Below, piece after piece: positions 10,401 to 20,970 of a stretch of 51,278 nucleotides of DNA. The position numbers and the translations under genes were made by a program. The notes beneath the pieces were generated by a model that saw only the letters and a program-made list of their open reading frames with translations, did no database searches and had not been told where the DNA came from. The stretch comes from Cladosporium sp. IMV 00045. Its lineage: Eukaryota; Ascomycota; Dothideomycetes; Cladosporiales; Cladosporiaceae. The stretch covers positions 46,455-97,732 of the forward strand of contig MSJI02000333.1 of the NCBI GenBank assembly GCA_001931905.2. The letters are read 5' to 3'. Numbering within the stretch: position 1 is the first letter of the stretch; each line of letters opens with the position of its first letter.

Positions 10401-10810
10401 TAGAAGACAACCAGCCGCCGACAGAGGCTCAAGCGAAGACATGCCCGAGAAGATCTTTTCGGAGACAGCGTCCCAGAAAAGCACAACGACATGTCCGAAC
10501 AGTGACCAAGACTCCACAGACCCCGAACACCACAAATTCTGCAGGAAACGACACGGCAAGACAAGAACAGCAGCCAAGTGAAAGCGTCGGCGTGAATGAA
10601 CAGGATCAAACCACGAACGCCAAGTCAACAAAACAGCAGGAGGAGCAGTCTCACCCCGAACCTGAAGAATCAAGCAGTGACGCAGCGGCTCTGCAGAACG
10701 ATAACAACGCTCCCGCTGCCGACGAAGACGACGACGCGGATGCCGACAGCCTGCTCTCGCACGATCCCGAGGACGAAGACGCCGAGCCGGACTGGTTGGA
10801 GAGTGATTGA
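7470..10810 (+). CDS. rad4: DNA repair protein Rad4/XPC (three apparent single-base frame breaks)
   Basis: Rad4/XPC recognises helix-distorting lesions in nucleotide excision repair. The ATG is at 7470. The basic N-terminus is followed by an acidic-aromatic patch ESDFAFEDIDLG resembling TFIIH-binding segments. Next come the transglutaminase-like domain (NQLFCAMLRAAGVEARL; YPVYWVEAFNRAHQKWVPVD), BHD1 (NHPYYALERHLRRHEVVHPR), BHD2 (CKSADKWYRLGREV) and BHD3 (NAFGNLDVYIPSMVPAGGVH). The C-terminal tail carries GGGF repeats and ends SLLSHDPEDEDAEPDWLESD. Reading the whole protein needs frame changes near 7659-7671 (one base short), at the G4 run 10005-10008 (one extra) and at the C3 run 10355-10357 (one short), giving 1113 codons before the stop. 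An intron could explain the first; introns explain the other two poorly. I favour assembly indels over a pseudogene. Confidence 0.9.
10089..10411 (+). repeat. GGGF-acidic repeats in the Rad4 C-terminal tail
   Basis: Eight units of the pattern (G)GGF followed by a hydrophobic residue and an acidic residue occur about every 11-22 residues (for example GGGFLPED, GGGGFMPEN, GGGFFPEDD, GGGFVPEDD). The last unit, EGGGFVVEDN, is in the other frame after the 10355 break. A GAT/GAC microsatellite (Asp run) precedes them at about 10024-10053. Confidence 0.8.
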
Positions 10811-12059
10811 AATATTGCTTGGAGAAGTGGAGTGAATCGAGCAATAGCTACAAAAGAGTAGCTGCGTCGAACAGCTGAAATCTTGACAGACCAACACTTG
10901 GTCTTTTTCGTTTGTCTCATTCTCACGCGGTCGGTCGGTCAATATCGGCGACGACTTGGCCGTTACATCGGCCACATGCATGCCCGCTAAGCTCCGCGCT
11001 CACCGTTGTCCGTCCATGTTTGCATGTGGGCTGGCAGAGAACACAAGCTCTGCGGGGCGGGATGGAGTAGTCTTCGTCTTGCTTCCCACCAACCCAATAG
11101 ATCTAAGATGCAAGCAAGATAAAGGCCATCTCAGCCTCAGCCATGGAATTACAAACAAGAAGCCACATTTTACCTCGACTGGTTAGCACACGAAGCACGT
11201 GAAAGTTGAACCAGTCGTCCTGTCAAAGAGCGCCACCACCATCACCACCCGAAAGGCACGTGTCAATGGCGCACTTCCTGCACACGCGAGACGACGAGAA
11301 TAGATCAGAGGTATCGGAATTTGGTATCATCGAAGCAGTAGTGGCACGGACATGGATTGTCGCCTTGATATAGCTCCATTTTTGGCAACATGGGCTGACT
11401 TGGGCTTAGCGTTCGACTTAGCGCTCGGAGTTTAAAGTCAGATCTCTTCTCCCAAGAACGCCATCCCGAGGTGGGAAGAAAGGCGAAGGATTCACGGACC
11501 GGACGTGACTGGATGGTCTATTGTTTGTTGCTGTTATTATCACTGCGAATGCGACCTTCCACAACGTCTCGCATCGCCAAGAGCACATCGGTCAGAGTTT
11601 AGTTAGCTGCTTCTCTCTCTCTCCGCTTCATGCAGTCAGTCAGTGTGTTCGGCCTCTCGCTGCTGGCTCAAGCCGAGCCCACGCCACTCTCACAGCTGGA
11701 CGGCTTCCTTTGCGCAGTCGCTCAGCTGTAGATCGGCCCCGCGAATGGCCGCAGACCCAACGTCGTGCTTCCACCTCCATGCACCAACCTCATCCAATCC
11801 CACCTGCACTGCCAGATAGGTGTACCTTAGGACAGAGGCACAGCTGAGAGCCCGCGCGCGTGTCAGCAAAGATAATCAGCTCAGCCAGCTCACGGTAAGC
11901 CTCATGTACCATCTTCCTTTCGTTCTTTCTTCCTCTGTGTCTCCTTCGCTCTCCCATAGTCTGCCCATCCTCTAAAACACACACACCATTGGAATCTCAC
12001 AATCACCGTTCTTTTTCTTTTTCTTTCTCCTGTTTAATCCTCACAACAAGCAAGCAATC
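10811..12059. other. Intergenic region, rad4 3' flank and promoter of the flavoprotein
   Basis: These 1.25 kb hold no ORF with a recognisable domain. Just before the ATG at 12060 there is a pyrimidine-rich CTTTTTCTTTTTCTTTCTCC tract (about 12010-12031), as is common near fungal transcription starts, followed by CAAGCAAGCAATC. I see nothing else. Confidence 0.5.
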
Positions 12060-13415
12060 ATGGCTCCCGCTTCGCCAGATGGCCTGAACATCATCATTCT
12101 TGGTGGCGGCATCGCGGGCCTAACCACAGCTCTCGCTCTCACCAAATACGCTCCCAAAGGACAAGTCCCCAGAATCCAGATTTTCGAGATCCGCCCTGTT
12201 CCGGCGACCATTGGCGGTGCCGTCAACCTCACTCCCAATGCCCTGAGACTCCTCGATCACCTGGGTGCCCTTCCCATCATCCGCGAAAGAGACTATGGCC
12301 GCACAATCGACTACCTCGAAGTCTTCGACATCTACTCCACACGCCTCGCAACCTCCGACTTCAGCGGTCCCGAAGGCAAAGGCATCGGCAACCCGCCCTA
12401 CAAAGCCCTCCGCATCACCCGCGGCGACGCCCTCAAAGGCGTCCTCGCCGCCGTGGAGCAGCACGAGAACATCACCCTGACCTGCGGCAAGCGCACGGTG
12501 GACATCAAGGAAACCGCAGAAAACGTGACCATCACCTTCGAAGACGGCGGCTCCGCCAGCGGCGACCTGCTCATGGGCTGCGACGGAATCCACAGCGTCA
12601 CGCGCCTCAAGCACGTCGACCCGGAGCGCAAAGCGAGCTACTCGGGCCTCTGCAACGCCTTTGGCTTCGCGCCCGTCGAGCCCGACTTCCCCGTGCACTT
12701 CGAGTGCACGGCGATCAACTTCGCGCGCCGCGGCATGCTGCTGACCAGCTACCACAACTCGCAGAAGGACAGCGTGTACGTGGGCGCGCTGATGCAGCTG
12801 CCGGAGCTGGAGTCGCGCGACGGCTGGAAGGCCGCGGGCGCGGATGCGCAGAAGATCCGCTCCGATATCATGGAGCGTTTTGGCGATGCGAAGATCCCGA
12901 GCATTGTTCCTTTGATCCAGAAGGCGCAGGATTTCTTCCTTTGGCCCGTTTTCACTCTCTCGAAGCATGGCAAGTGGGCTACTGATCGTGTGATGTTGCT
13001 TGGAGACGCAGCTGTACGTCTCCCACTCCCCTTATTCCCTCAACTCAAGCCATCTGCCAAGAAAAAAATAAAAATCCCCACTAACCCCTCCCAGCACGCC
13101 ATGCCACCCCAAGGCGAATCAACCGGCATCGTCTTCGAAGACACGGTGCTGTTCTCCCGCTGCCTTACGCGGTGGATCGAAAAGGGGAAGCCGGGCAGCA
13201 TGAAGGAAGCTTTCGACGCGTACGAGAAACTGCGCAGGGCGCGCATCGATGCCGCGTTCGAGGAGAGCAAGAGCGTCGTCTCGACCGTCAGCGACGCCGG
13301 GTACATTGGCCACACCATCAAGACCTACGTCATCCCGTGGTTTCTGTGGTTCACGCGCGCGAGCAGGGAGAAGCATTTCATTGAGGATGTCACGAGTGTG
13401 GATATTGGGTATTGA
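12060..13415 (+). CDS. FAD-binding monooxygenase, salicylate hydroxylase-like
   Basis: The ATG is at 12060. The N-terminal dinucleotide-binding motif is IIILGGGIAGLTTALALTKY, with GCDGIHSVTR as the DG motif and GDAAHAMPPQG as the FAD-ribityl GD motif. The GD motif is interrupted by an intron at 13014-13094 (GTACGT donor, CTAAC branch site, CCCAG acceptor). The intron is 81 bases and stop-free, so the frame reads through it; removing it restores the motif and gives about 424 residues. This group contains 6-hydroxynicotinate and salicylate hydroxylases and many secondary-metabolite epoxidases or hydroxylases; the substrate is unknown. The hydrophobic C-terminus (TYVIPWFLWFTRA) may associate with membrane. 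Confidence 0.88.
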   Translation: MAPASPDGLNIIILGGGIAGLTTALALTKYAPKGQVPRIQIFEIRPVPATIGGAVNLTPNALRLLDHLGALPIIRERDYGRTIDYLEVFDIYSTRLATSDFSGPEGKGIGNPPYKALRITRGDALKGVLAAVEQHENITLTCGKRTVDIKETAENVTITFEDGGSASGDLLMGCDGIHSVTRLKHVDPERKASYSGLCNAFGFAPVEPDFPVHFECTAINFARRGMLLTSYHNSQKDSVYVGALMQLPELESRDGWKAAGADAQKIRSDIMERFGDAKIPSIVPLIQKAQDFFLWPVFTLSKHGKWATDRVMLLGDAAVRLPLPLFPQLKPSAKKKIKIPTNPSQHAMPPQGESTGIVFEDTVLFSRCLTRWIEKGKPGSMKEAFDAYEKLRRARIDAAFEESKSVVSTVSDAGYIGHTIKTYVIPWFLWFTRASREKHFIEDVTSVDIGY

Positions 13416-14852
13416 TTTGATGAGGCGGTTTGGGTTGTCGGTGATGTTTGTGAAATTTCCTCGTGTTTAGATTGGGGGGATGAGGATGAGCTCATTGTTT
13501 TTGAACCAGTTTGGTTGGATAGAATGGCGGATTTGAGAACGATCAGATGCACCTTCAACGCGGAGCCATAGATGAGATTCAATCCGGTATCTTTGTGTGT
13601 CCTCAGATGCCATGTCTTCTCCCACCTCTCACATCAGTATCTCAAAGTCCCTTCCTCTGACGTTTCTTCGCCCTGAGAACACAAGCTCGCATCTCCAAAG
13701 GAAGTAGTAGTCCACTTGTCGAGCACGCCGACTCTCGATATCCCAGCCACCGTTACCAAATCCCAGTTGTACAGTAACGCACGTCGAACTTCGAATGACA
13801 GTGTATATTGGCCACCATTTTTTTTTCTTTTTTTTTTTTCCCCACAAAGCATTCACAGAAATCACGATCAGCCTGTGTTCGTTACTATTTAACAACCCAA
13901 CAGACCTGAATTACATGCACATGTATGAACATGAAATTACTTTGAAAGCTCCCAAACCAAAACCAACCCTACGTAACCGCCCTCATATCCAACAAATCCC
14001 CCAAACAAGCACGGTAAAGCAAATCATCAAATACCAAACCGATCATCCACGATCATCTTCCTCGCGCCCAATCACACCAACCACTCAAATCCAAATCAGA
14101 AAACCCACGACGACCTATCACCACCACATCTGGTATTCACATCTCTCTCCCTCCCACTCCCTCTCTCTAAGCTGTGATGATGATATGGTCAAGGCTCGCG
14201 GGGCAAATTTAGAGTTTTCTGGTCACGAAACGCCCCGGTGGGGCTAGCACAAAGCCCGCGACCCCGCGTCGGGATCTCGTGAGGTGAATCCTACGGACGG
14301 AAGTTGGAGTGGGGAGCCATCGTTGTTCGAGCAGATCTCAGTCAGCGGTGTTTGGTACGGTGGATTTTTGGGTTTTCTTGCTCTTATGTTTCGATCAGCC
14401 TCTGGATGGGAAGTTTGAAGGCTGCGTTCGTGATCATCACCGATCAATTTATTGCGTTTTCGGTTTCCATGTTATGAAGACGTCAAGTTCCCATATTTGC
14501 GATTAGCGGGATAGTTCTCAACCAGATTGGATGGTCGAAACAGTGAAGAGAGAGAAAATGGAGAATGCTTGGGTATGATTCTGGATTGATTCGAAAGAAA
14601 AAGGGAAACATAAAACAACTATCTTCTTCTCATTACACATATAATCCTATTTCCCCTTTCTGCGTGAATCCAAGGAAGTAATCGGGTCGCCTATTTTTGA
14701 GGTTGTTGAGCGAGATATTTCTAAGCATTAAACCGGATACGAAAGGGTGAAGATGAAGGTGGTGTTGACATTGTCCGTTTTACGAGAGAAGAGTCGTTGG
14801 GCAGATTCTGTCGCCGCGCGCCTTGTCTTTCCTCTAGCTCTACGCAAGATGT
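13416..14852. other. Intergenic region with a poly-T/pyrimidine tract
   Basis: No gene was recognised in these 1.4 kb. A long T-rich run (about 13818-13842) and a CTCTCTCCCTCCC tract near 14140-14170 are low-complexity. The region lies between the 3' ends of two convergent genes. Confidence 0.5.
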
Positions 14853-15688
14853 CTACATGAAAAGAAGACGAGCGGAGGAGCTGGCGGTGGGAGGTGGCGG
14901 GGCGGGGCACTGGGGCGGGACGAATACGCCGAGGTTCTTGAGCCAGGCACCTAGGACGATTCTGTTAGCTATGATGGCACTGGCGAGAACGATTTACCCA
15001 AAACGGTCAAAAACATACCAGAGTTGAACTCGGAGTAGACGGTCTTGATGAGCCACTTCTGGGAAGCCTTCTTGTCGGAGTTCTTGACGGTCTCAATGAC
15101 GATGATACCGGTGACTTGCTGGGGAGTCTGGGCAGACTTCCAGCGGATGGTGACCTGTTTTTGATCGTTGTTAGCATGGGGGCAATTTTCAAAGGGAGGA
15201 TTGATGGGAAATACATACGGTGGCGCAGTCCTGCCAGAGGTTGAGGATCTCGAAAGGAATGGGGGGCTGAGCGCCCTGGCCGGCCTTGAAGTCGGCAAGG
15301 CTGTCGAAGGTGGCAGAGCCGAGCTGCACGAGGGAAGCAAGTCAGTATGCGAGTGATCGAGCAGCAGCAGCAGCAGCAGAAGCAGAAGCAGCGGTATAGG
15401 CAGCAAGGGTCATGGATAGGGCAGGCTTACCGGAGCGAGGCCCGTGTCGCAACCACCATTGATCAGTTCGTTAACCGAGTCAGAGTAGTCGGTGAAGTCG
15501 GTGGTCATGGTGGCGTCGGCAAGCGCGTCGCTGTAGTTGTCGATGAGAGCCTTGAAGTTGTTCGCAACAGTCTGCGCCGCGGAGCTGCTCATGCAGTTGG
15601 AGGTCGTGCGAGACACACCCCAATGGGCCCAAGGTGCGGCAGAAGCGCTAGCTGCGAGAGCTGAGACGGCGAAGAGAATGGAACGCAT
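14853..15688 (-). CDS. Secreted NTF2-like domain protein
   Basis: There are four minus-strand exons: 15688-15431, 15323-15219, 15154-15019 and 14950-14853, giving 198 residues with intron lengths 107, 64 and 68. The chosen ATG opens a clear signal peptide (MRSILFAVSALAASASA, cleavage before APW); the frame is open further upstream but without a better start. The mature part has the pattern of small fungal secreted NTF2-like proteins: TVANNFKALIDNYSD, then a DFTDYSDSVNELI segment, a FEILNLWQDC strand and the TVYSEFNSGAWLKNLG C-terminal segment. These proteins form a cone-shaped pocket and usually have no assigned enzyme activity. A Pro-rich tail with a final Cys follows. It could be an effector-like or surface protein; that is inference. 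Confidence 0.82.
15360..15392. repeat. AGC (CTG) trinucleotide microsatellite
   Basis: There are about ten AGC/AGA units within the first intron of the NTF2-like gene. In the transcript (minus strand) this is a CTG-type tract. Confidence 0.85.
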
Positions 15689-18383
15689 AGCGACGATAAT
15701 GAATGGGTTGTTGTGGAACGAAGCTGTATAGGCTAGGTAATGGTGTTGAGCGAATGAGTACGCTGCGTGGGAGTGCAAGCACGATGGATTGGAACGAGAG
15801 CTGGGACAGATAGAAGATCTGGTAAGATGATTGCTGGATGATGAGGTGAGAGGAAGATCTGAAGGAGCTCGAGGGATGAGAGCAGGTCTACTTATCCTTT
15901 TTTCCAAGGCAAAGTTGCCCAGGCCGACGAGCTTGAACTTGGTATCGCTCACGCTTGCCTATCTGCCCTTGGCAATTTCCAAGAAGCGATCCGCAGCGCC
16001 ACTGCCAGACCGGCACGCCTATCTCAAAGGCCTAAACTGATCGTGTCCGGGGTGTGGTGAGGCTGATGCATGGTGTGGTTCGGCGGCAGTGAGACAACCA
16101 GCACATGCCTTGGACAGTGCGCTCACCAGGATTGTCCCAGTTTGGAAGGGATCGCGTGTTGTCAGTGAGGGATATGGACCGTGGCGTGCCAGGTCTGTCA
16201 TCATCATCGCCATGCATCACCGCACTGAGCCGAACCTATGGTCTTGCTAAATGCGGACGGTGATTGCCGGTGCAGTATTCTCCGAGGTCAGGCTGGGGGG
16301 TGCATCTTGCGCAGCATATGCAGCTGGAAGATCCAGGCAGCATGACTGTGGGTCTCACAGGCTAGATGCATCCTCGTCCGCTGGCGGCCAGGGAAGGCAG
16401 GGTGCTATTGCTGAACAGATTCCTTCATGGCGAACATTTCTGATGTTTGACGTTGGTGATAGCTAAGCAAGTTAAGCTCAAAGAACAAGCTCCCGGGTAA
16501 GTTTGGGCAAGTCTCTAGCGGCGCTGTGAGGCCGCTCTCAGCTGAGAGATCTCCCAAGCCAGCACCAAAGACTGTGGGGATGCGGTCGGCAAGCCGCAGA
16601 TTGTTGCGCCACGGGGCCCTGCAAGAGCGGCATCTATTGTTGGTCTGGCGCCGGACAAGGGAATTCAGACTATTGGCATCGTCGTGCCAGCATTCGCCGA
16701 TTGGCGCATTCACGCGAGAAGTGAGCCCTAGCGGTCCGGTATTGTTCAGCAGAGGTATCGGCTCGACTGCAGTAGGAATAATATGGCTTGGGCCTAAAGC
16801 CACGCGAAGGAGCGTGTCGACGACAAGCAGTGCGGTGAGCACACTATTGCAGTGCTTACATGTTACTCGCGCCGTGGCGCCAAGGGCATCCATGCTCTCC
16901 ATCCATGCTCACGAGCTGTCACGCCGTCAGCACTCAGTCCTGTCCCGTGGTATCCAGTCACACTGTGCAATATCCTGCTCTCTCTGAGATGAGGATGAGC
17001 ATGCTTTCTGCGGGGCTGCTTTGTACGGCTGAGCGCTGCATGTCGCTATCCGTACGTTGAGCAAGCATTATTGCCAGGAACAGGAAACCCTCGTGGATGA
17101 TCAGGAATAGCTCTGCATCTCAGGCCGCCAGTCATTGTTGTAACTGCTCCCTCAGAACAATCACTTGTTCACCAGCTCGGTATCGTCCAGATCTACTTGA
17201 GGGAGAGGGAATGAACATGCAGTATAGCCTGTAAGTAAGAGTGGTATTTGGCGCCTGGTAAGAACTCCTCCCGTGGGATTATGCCCGTAAGCACATTGTA
17301 GAAGCGATATTTACCTAATTCCCGCCAATTCTCGTCCAAGAACAATATACGCCAAGGTCAAGGATGATATGGCTGCTTATATCCGAAGGTTTTGTATAGA
17401 CAGTTCCGCCTGTGGCCGCTCATCGGCATGGATGCGGCGGTCGTGAATGCTGCTAGCCGTGGTTGAGTCTATCCGTGTAATTCCACGTGATTGTGCACGG
17501 TTTCACATAGGTGGTTTTCGACATGGTTAGGCGACCCATCATGCGCGGTTGAATTAGCTACCCTTGAATGAATCAATAAATCCATGGCCAAGCCATGGCT
17601 GGTGGCTGCGAGAACGGTAACGGCAATGTGTGCCATGCCTATATATGATCTTGAACGAAAGTGAACATGCAAGGAGACGCTCCGAATTCAGAGCGCCCAG
17701 AGAATCTGGACTTGCGCGTTCCGGCGTGGTCATATGATAATTCCCTGAGTTGATTGCAAGATGTGCCGAGCGACTTTCGGGGGCCCTAGAGCATGCTACC
17801 ACCTTGCGCCAAGTGAGGTCAGTGAGAGACTGACGTATAGCTTTGCAGAAGGTGTAGTCACAGTTAAGCAATGCATGGAGTTGTCATATGTATGACTATT
17901 GCCAACGAAGGGTGTAAAGCGACGAGCAAACATATGAGAGCAATGCAAGTAAGAACGCAGTCTGTGGAGTGCAGACAATGCAAGATACGTCTCGAAACAG
18001 CTCTGCCGGTGCTGATCGATCATGATTCGAAGCTGTTTTGCTTGCTCTTGGGCTTTTCAGCATGGTCTGCCCACGACCGCATGTTTGTTTTGTGATTGCG
18101 TCAGCAAGTTGTAGAGGTCGTCGCTGTTGTTGGATGTTCCAACGCACGCCTCACAAGCTTGAAAGTTGGAGGTGGAAGGAGAATTTGGCTGACGACTTCC
18201 ATCATTGCCTACTCGGCTTCGTAGCCCTTCACACCACAACTCCCTTCCACGTATGCTCGCAGCAGAACGCCGGACAACCTCGACATCGTCACCCACGTCG
18301 ATGCGATGATCGCACCGCCACACCGGTGGATACCTTAATGCTGCACCACCAGTTCTGCCAGAAGCACTGTAGAGTCCGCCGAA
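15689..18383. other. Long span without a recognisable gene
   Basis: These 2.7 kb contain only short ORFs (up to 165 codons) of unconvincing composition on both strands. I looked for transposase, reverse transcriptase or tRNA-like features and saw none. Part of it must be the divergent promoters of the NTF2-like gene and the splicing factor; the middle (about 16.2-17.9 kb) is unexplained and could be an eroded element or host an ncRNA. Confidence 0.45.
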
Positions 18384-19292
18384 ATGCAGGGTTTCAACAT
18401 GGGCCGTTATGTCCCGCCGGACCTTGAAGGCACCACATCTGGCAACCAGCTCAACAAAAAGCGCGCGCCAGGAGCTCTTCGCAAGGATGGCACGCAAACA
18501 GTCCGATTCGAAATGCCTTTCGCTGTCTGGTGCCACAACTGCAAACCGCACGCTATAATTGGCCAGGGTGTGCGCTTCAATGCCGAGAAAAAGAAGATCG
18601 GCAAATACTATAGCACACCAATCTGGCAATTCAGGATCAAACATGCGGCGTGTGGAGGCTTCTTGGAAATCAAGACGGACCCTAAAGAGACCGCATATGT
18701 TGTGACGGAAGGAGGGAAAGCGAGAGACTACGGCGAGGACAAGGAACGAGTGCGTGAGGGTGAAGACGGTAGGCCCATATTGACACCACAAGAACGAGAG
18801 AAGAGGCGAGAAGATGCTTTCGCTGCGCTTGAGGGAAAGGTCGAGGAGAAAGAAGCTATCAAGGATAATGCGAAGCGAATTGAAGAGCTCTATCGCTCGC
18901 GCGAACGAGACTGGGAGAACCCGGGATCTGTGAACAAGAGGCTGAGGGATTCTTTTCGCCAGGAGAGAAAGCTTAGGCAGAAGGAAGAAAGGGCTACGGA
19001 AGACCTCAAGGAAAGGCTTGGGACCGATATGGACATCTTGCCAGAAACCGAGCAAGACATTCAAAGAGCCAAGTTGGTTGCTTTTGAAAGCCAGGATCCC
19101 GAGGCCTCAAATGCTGGCAGTAGCGGGAACTTCATGCGAGCGCCTTCACGGACGTCTTCACAGACACCCTCCCGGACGCCTTCGACCAAAAGCACTTCGT
19201 CCTCGCGTGCAAAACGCAATGTGAATAAGAAGGATGCTTTGCGCCGCCAGCTGGTGGGCAGTACACGTGCTGCTATGAATCCATTTGGTTGA
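18384..19292 (+). CDS. CWC16-family splicing factor, CCDC130/Saf4 type
   Basis: A single exon of 302 residues starts at an ATG at 18384. The N-terminus GFNMGRYVPPD matches the start of the family. The core RFEMPFAVWCHNC, then FNAEKKKIGKYYSTPI and KHAACGGFLEIKTDP give the zinc-binding CxxC half and the second cysteine site, in which one of the canonical cysteines is His. The AEKKK...YY sequence points to the CCDC130/Saf4 branch rather than Yju2/CCDC94. A long charged helical region (residues about 120-225) precedes a Ser/Thr-Pro-rich tail. These proteins join the activated spliceosome with the NTC/Prp19 machinery and act in the nucleus. The frame is intact. Confidence 0.9.
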   Translation: MQGFNMGRYVPPDLEGTTSGNQLNKKRAPGALRKDGTQTVRFEMPFAVWCHNCKPHAIIGQGVRFNAEKKKIGKYYSTPIWQFRIKHAACGGFLEIKTDPKETAYVVTEGGKARDYGEDKERVREGEDGRPILTPQEREKRREDAFAALEGKVEEKEAIKDNAKRIEELYRSRERDWENPGSVNKRLRDSFRQERKLRQKEERATEDLKERLGTDMDILPETEQDIQRAKLVAFESQDPEASNAGSSGNFMRAPSRTSSQTPSRTPSTKSTSSSRAKRNVNKKDALRRQLVGSTRAAMNPFG

Positions 19293-19661
19293 GACGTTGT
19301 GTGCTTGATGCTAACAAGCGAGTCGCATGCTCTAGCTGCAGGATTTCTTTTGCTGCGGGGGATTGGAGTTTAGGAAAAGATACCCATTGCTTTGTTAGGT
19401 TCGCTGTATGTTTCATGCATTATTGCAGACAATTCGACTGACAATTATCTGCGTATGTCATTCCCCTCATATTCGGGCGTCTGTCTCACATTCCAAGCTC
19501 CATCGCTGCCATCAGAAGTCGTTCCATGCAAACCAGAAGAACAATCCATGTCTCATCACAGCAAGCTGTCACCACATATATCAGCATGCTAGATCGCAAC
19601 ATCTTAACCTCAGATAGCACATCTCCAAACCTCCCCAACTTCCAAAAGACACACAGACAAC
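19293..19661. other. Short intergenic region
   Basis: These 369 bases hold no recognised gene. They are C/A-rich just before the next ATG, as expected of a fungal 5' UTR. Confidence 0.5.
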
Positions 19662-20060
19662 ATGGGCTACCACCACCGCCGCAAATCCAGCGCCTACATT
19701 GGCGGAGTCTTCCTCTCCAACCCACGCTACTACCGCATCATCACCCCATCCCCACCGCCAGCACCAGCAGCACTCTACCTCGACCCACACGCATACTGTG
19801 TGGCGAAAGATTCAACCTACGCCCGCCTCAACGCACGTCTGGAGCGCATACGCAATTACAAGGCTACTGTCGCACACGAGCTGGTCGAGTACGGCAGGAG
19901 CAGTGGGCTCGAGCCGGTCCTGAAGCATTTGGAGGAGAGCGTGGCGAAGTTGGAGAAGACTTTGGATGGCATGATGGATAAGATTCTGGACGAGAGGGTG
20001 GGGAGGGGGAGTGGTGGGAAGGTTTTCAAGGTCGATGGGAAGTGGGTGAGGGAGCTTTGA
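19662..20060 (+). CDS. Small hypothetical protein with C-terminal helices
   Basis: The protein has 132 residues and I do not recognise a family. The N-terminal third is basic and Pro-rich (HHRRKSS, PSPPPAPAA). Residues 50-112 read as two amphipathic helices with heptad spacing (LNARLERIRNYKATVAHELV; VLKHLEESVAKLEKTLDGMM), which suggests a coiled coil or helical hairpin. The C-terminus ends with a short KVFKVDGKWVREL strand-like piece. A C/A-rich leader precedes the ATG, and codon choice looks coding. No signal peptide is visible. Confidence 0.6.
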   Translation: MGYHHRRKSSAYIGGVFLSNPRYYRIITPSPPPAPAALYLDPHAYCVAKDSTYARLNARLERIRNYKATVAHELVEYGRSSGLEPVLKHLEESVAKLEKTLDGMMDKILDERVGRGSGGKVFKVDGKWVREL

Positions 20061-20970
20061 GGTTGGTTGCTTCTGGTTGAGACTTCAAGATGTCTTCCGG
20101 ATGGGTTTGGATTGGGAGCTGGATGGTGATTTGTTTGTGGGGATTTGGGGCATACGCATTGGGTCCATGATGGGCAATATAGTCATGGTATTTGGATCGC
20201 ATGAACTCAAATTTGATGTCGTATGCTCGATAGGTCGTGCCACAGAAGCAGCGGAAACACCAACACCGCTAATCTCGAAACGTTGACCCTCTTGGTATCT
20301 TGGCGAGGGAGCAGTGATACGAATGATTTGATCTACTGGCGAGGTGATGGTGTTTCCATGTTCCAATGCGCAATCACCATTTCTTCTTTCAAAGTCATGT
20401 ATGTGAATAGTCAGAAACCATAAACTACGTTATGTCGTGCATCACTTATAACATAAGTTACGTGGATACTTGCATTGTTATCTATGGAAGTAAAAGAACT
20501 TTCGGCGAGGACATGCAATTCGGCGATGATGTTGGCCAGTGATATTGAATCACGGCTCATAATAGTGGATCCCATAAGAATGTGCTCAGAAGGCGTCGGA
20601 TTGAACGAACGGCTTCGACGTCCAAGCTACATGACATCGCACGACTTTTAACGCTATACATTCAAGCAGATTACCTGTGTCTATCGAGCCGATCGGCGAA
20701 TTTTTTACCCTGGCTTCATCGACTACAGTTCCACCTCGCTGAGAGTCGAGATTGGTTGGGGTGCATCTAACAAATCGACTTGTCGTCTAAAACTCGTATG
20801 ATCGTCTTGTCGAGATGTATGAGCCTTACAGTGGTGAGTATAGTCAGGCATATAGGGGAACCAGGCTTTCCTAATCGACCAACAGGCTCATAGGTTCTTC
20901 TTGTTTTGCTTCTGACTGATCGTTCGCCGATCAATCCAAAATTGTCATCTACCGAATAACCTATACCATC
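20061..20970. other. Intergenic region upstream of the MFS transporter
   Basis: In these 910 bases I see only short ORFs with no motif. The last 200 bases must include the transporter promoter; no clear TATA box was identified. Confidence 0.5.

Noticed and set aside
13795..14247. ORF starting with a Phe run
   Set aside because: It is produced by a poly-T tract; the rest is low-complexity and motif-free.
16405..16902. 165-codon minus-strand ORF in the gene-free span
   Set aside because: No recognisable family, signal peptide or intron context; ORFs of this length occur by chance in GC-balanced DNA.
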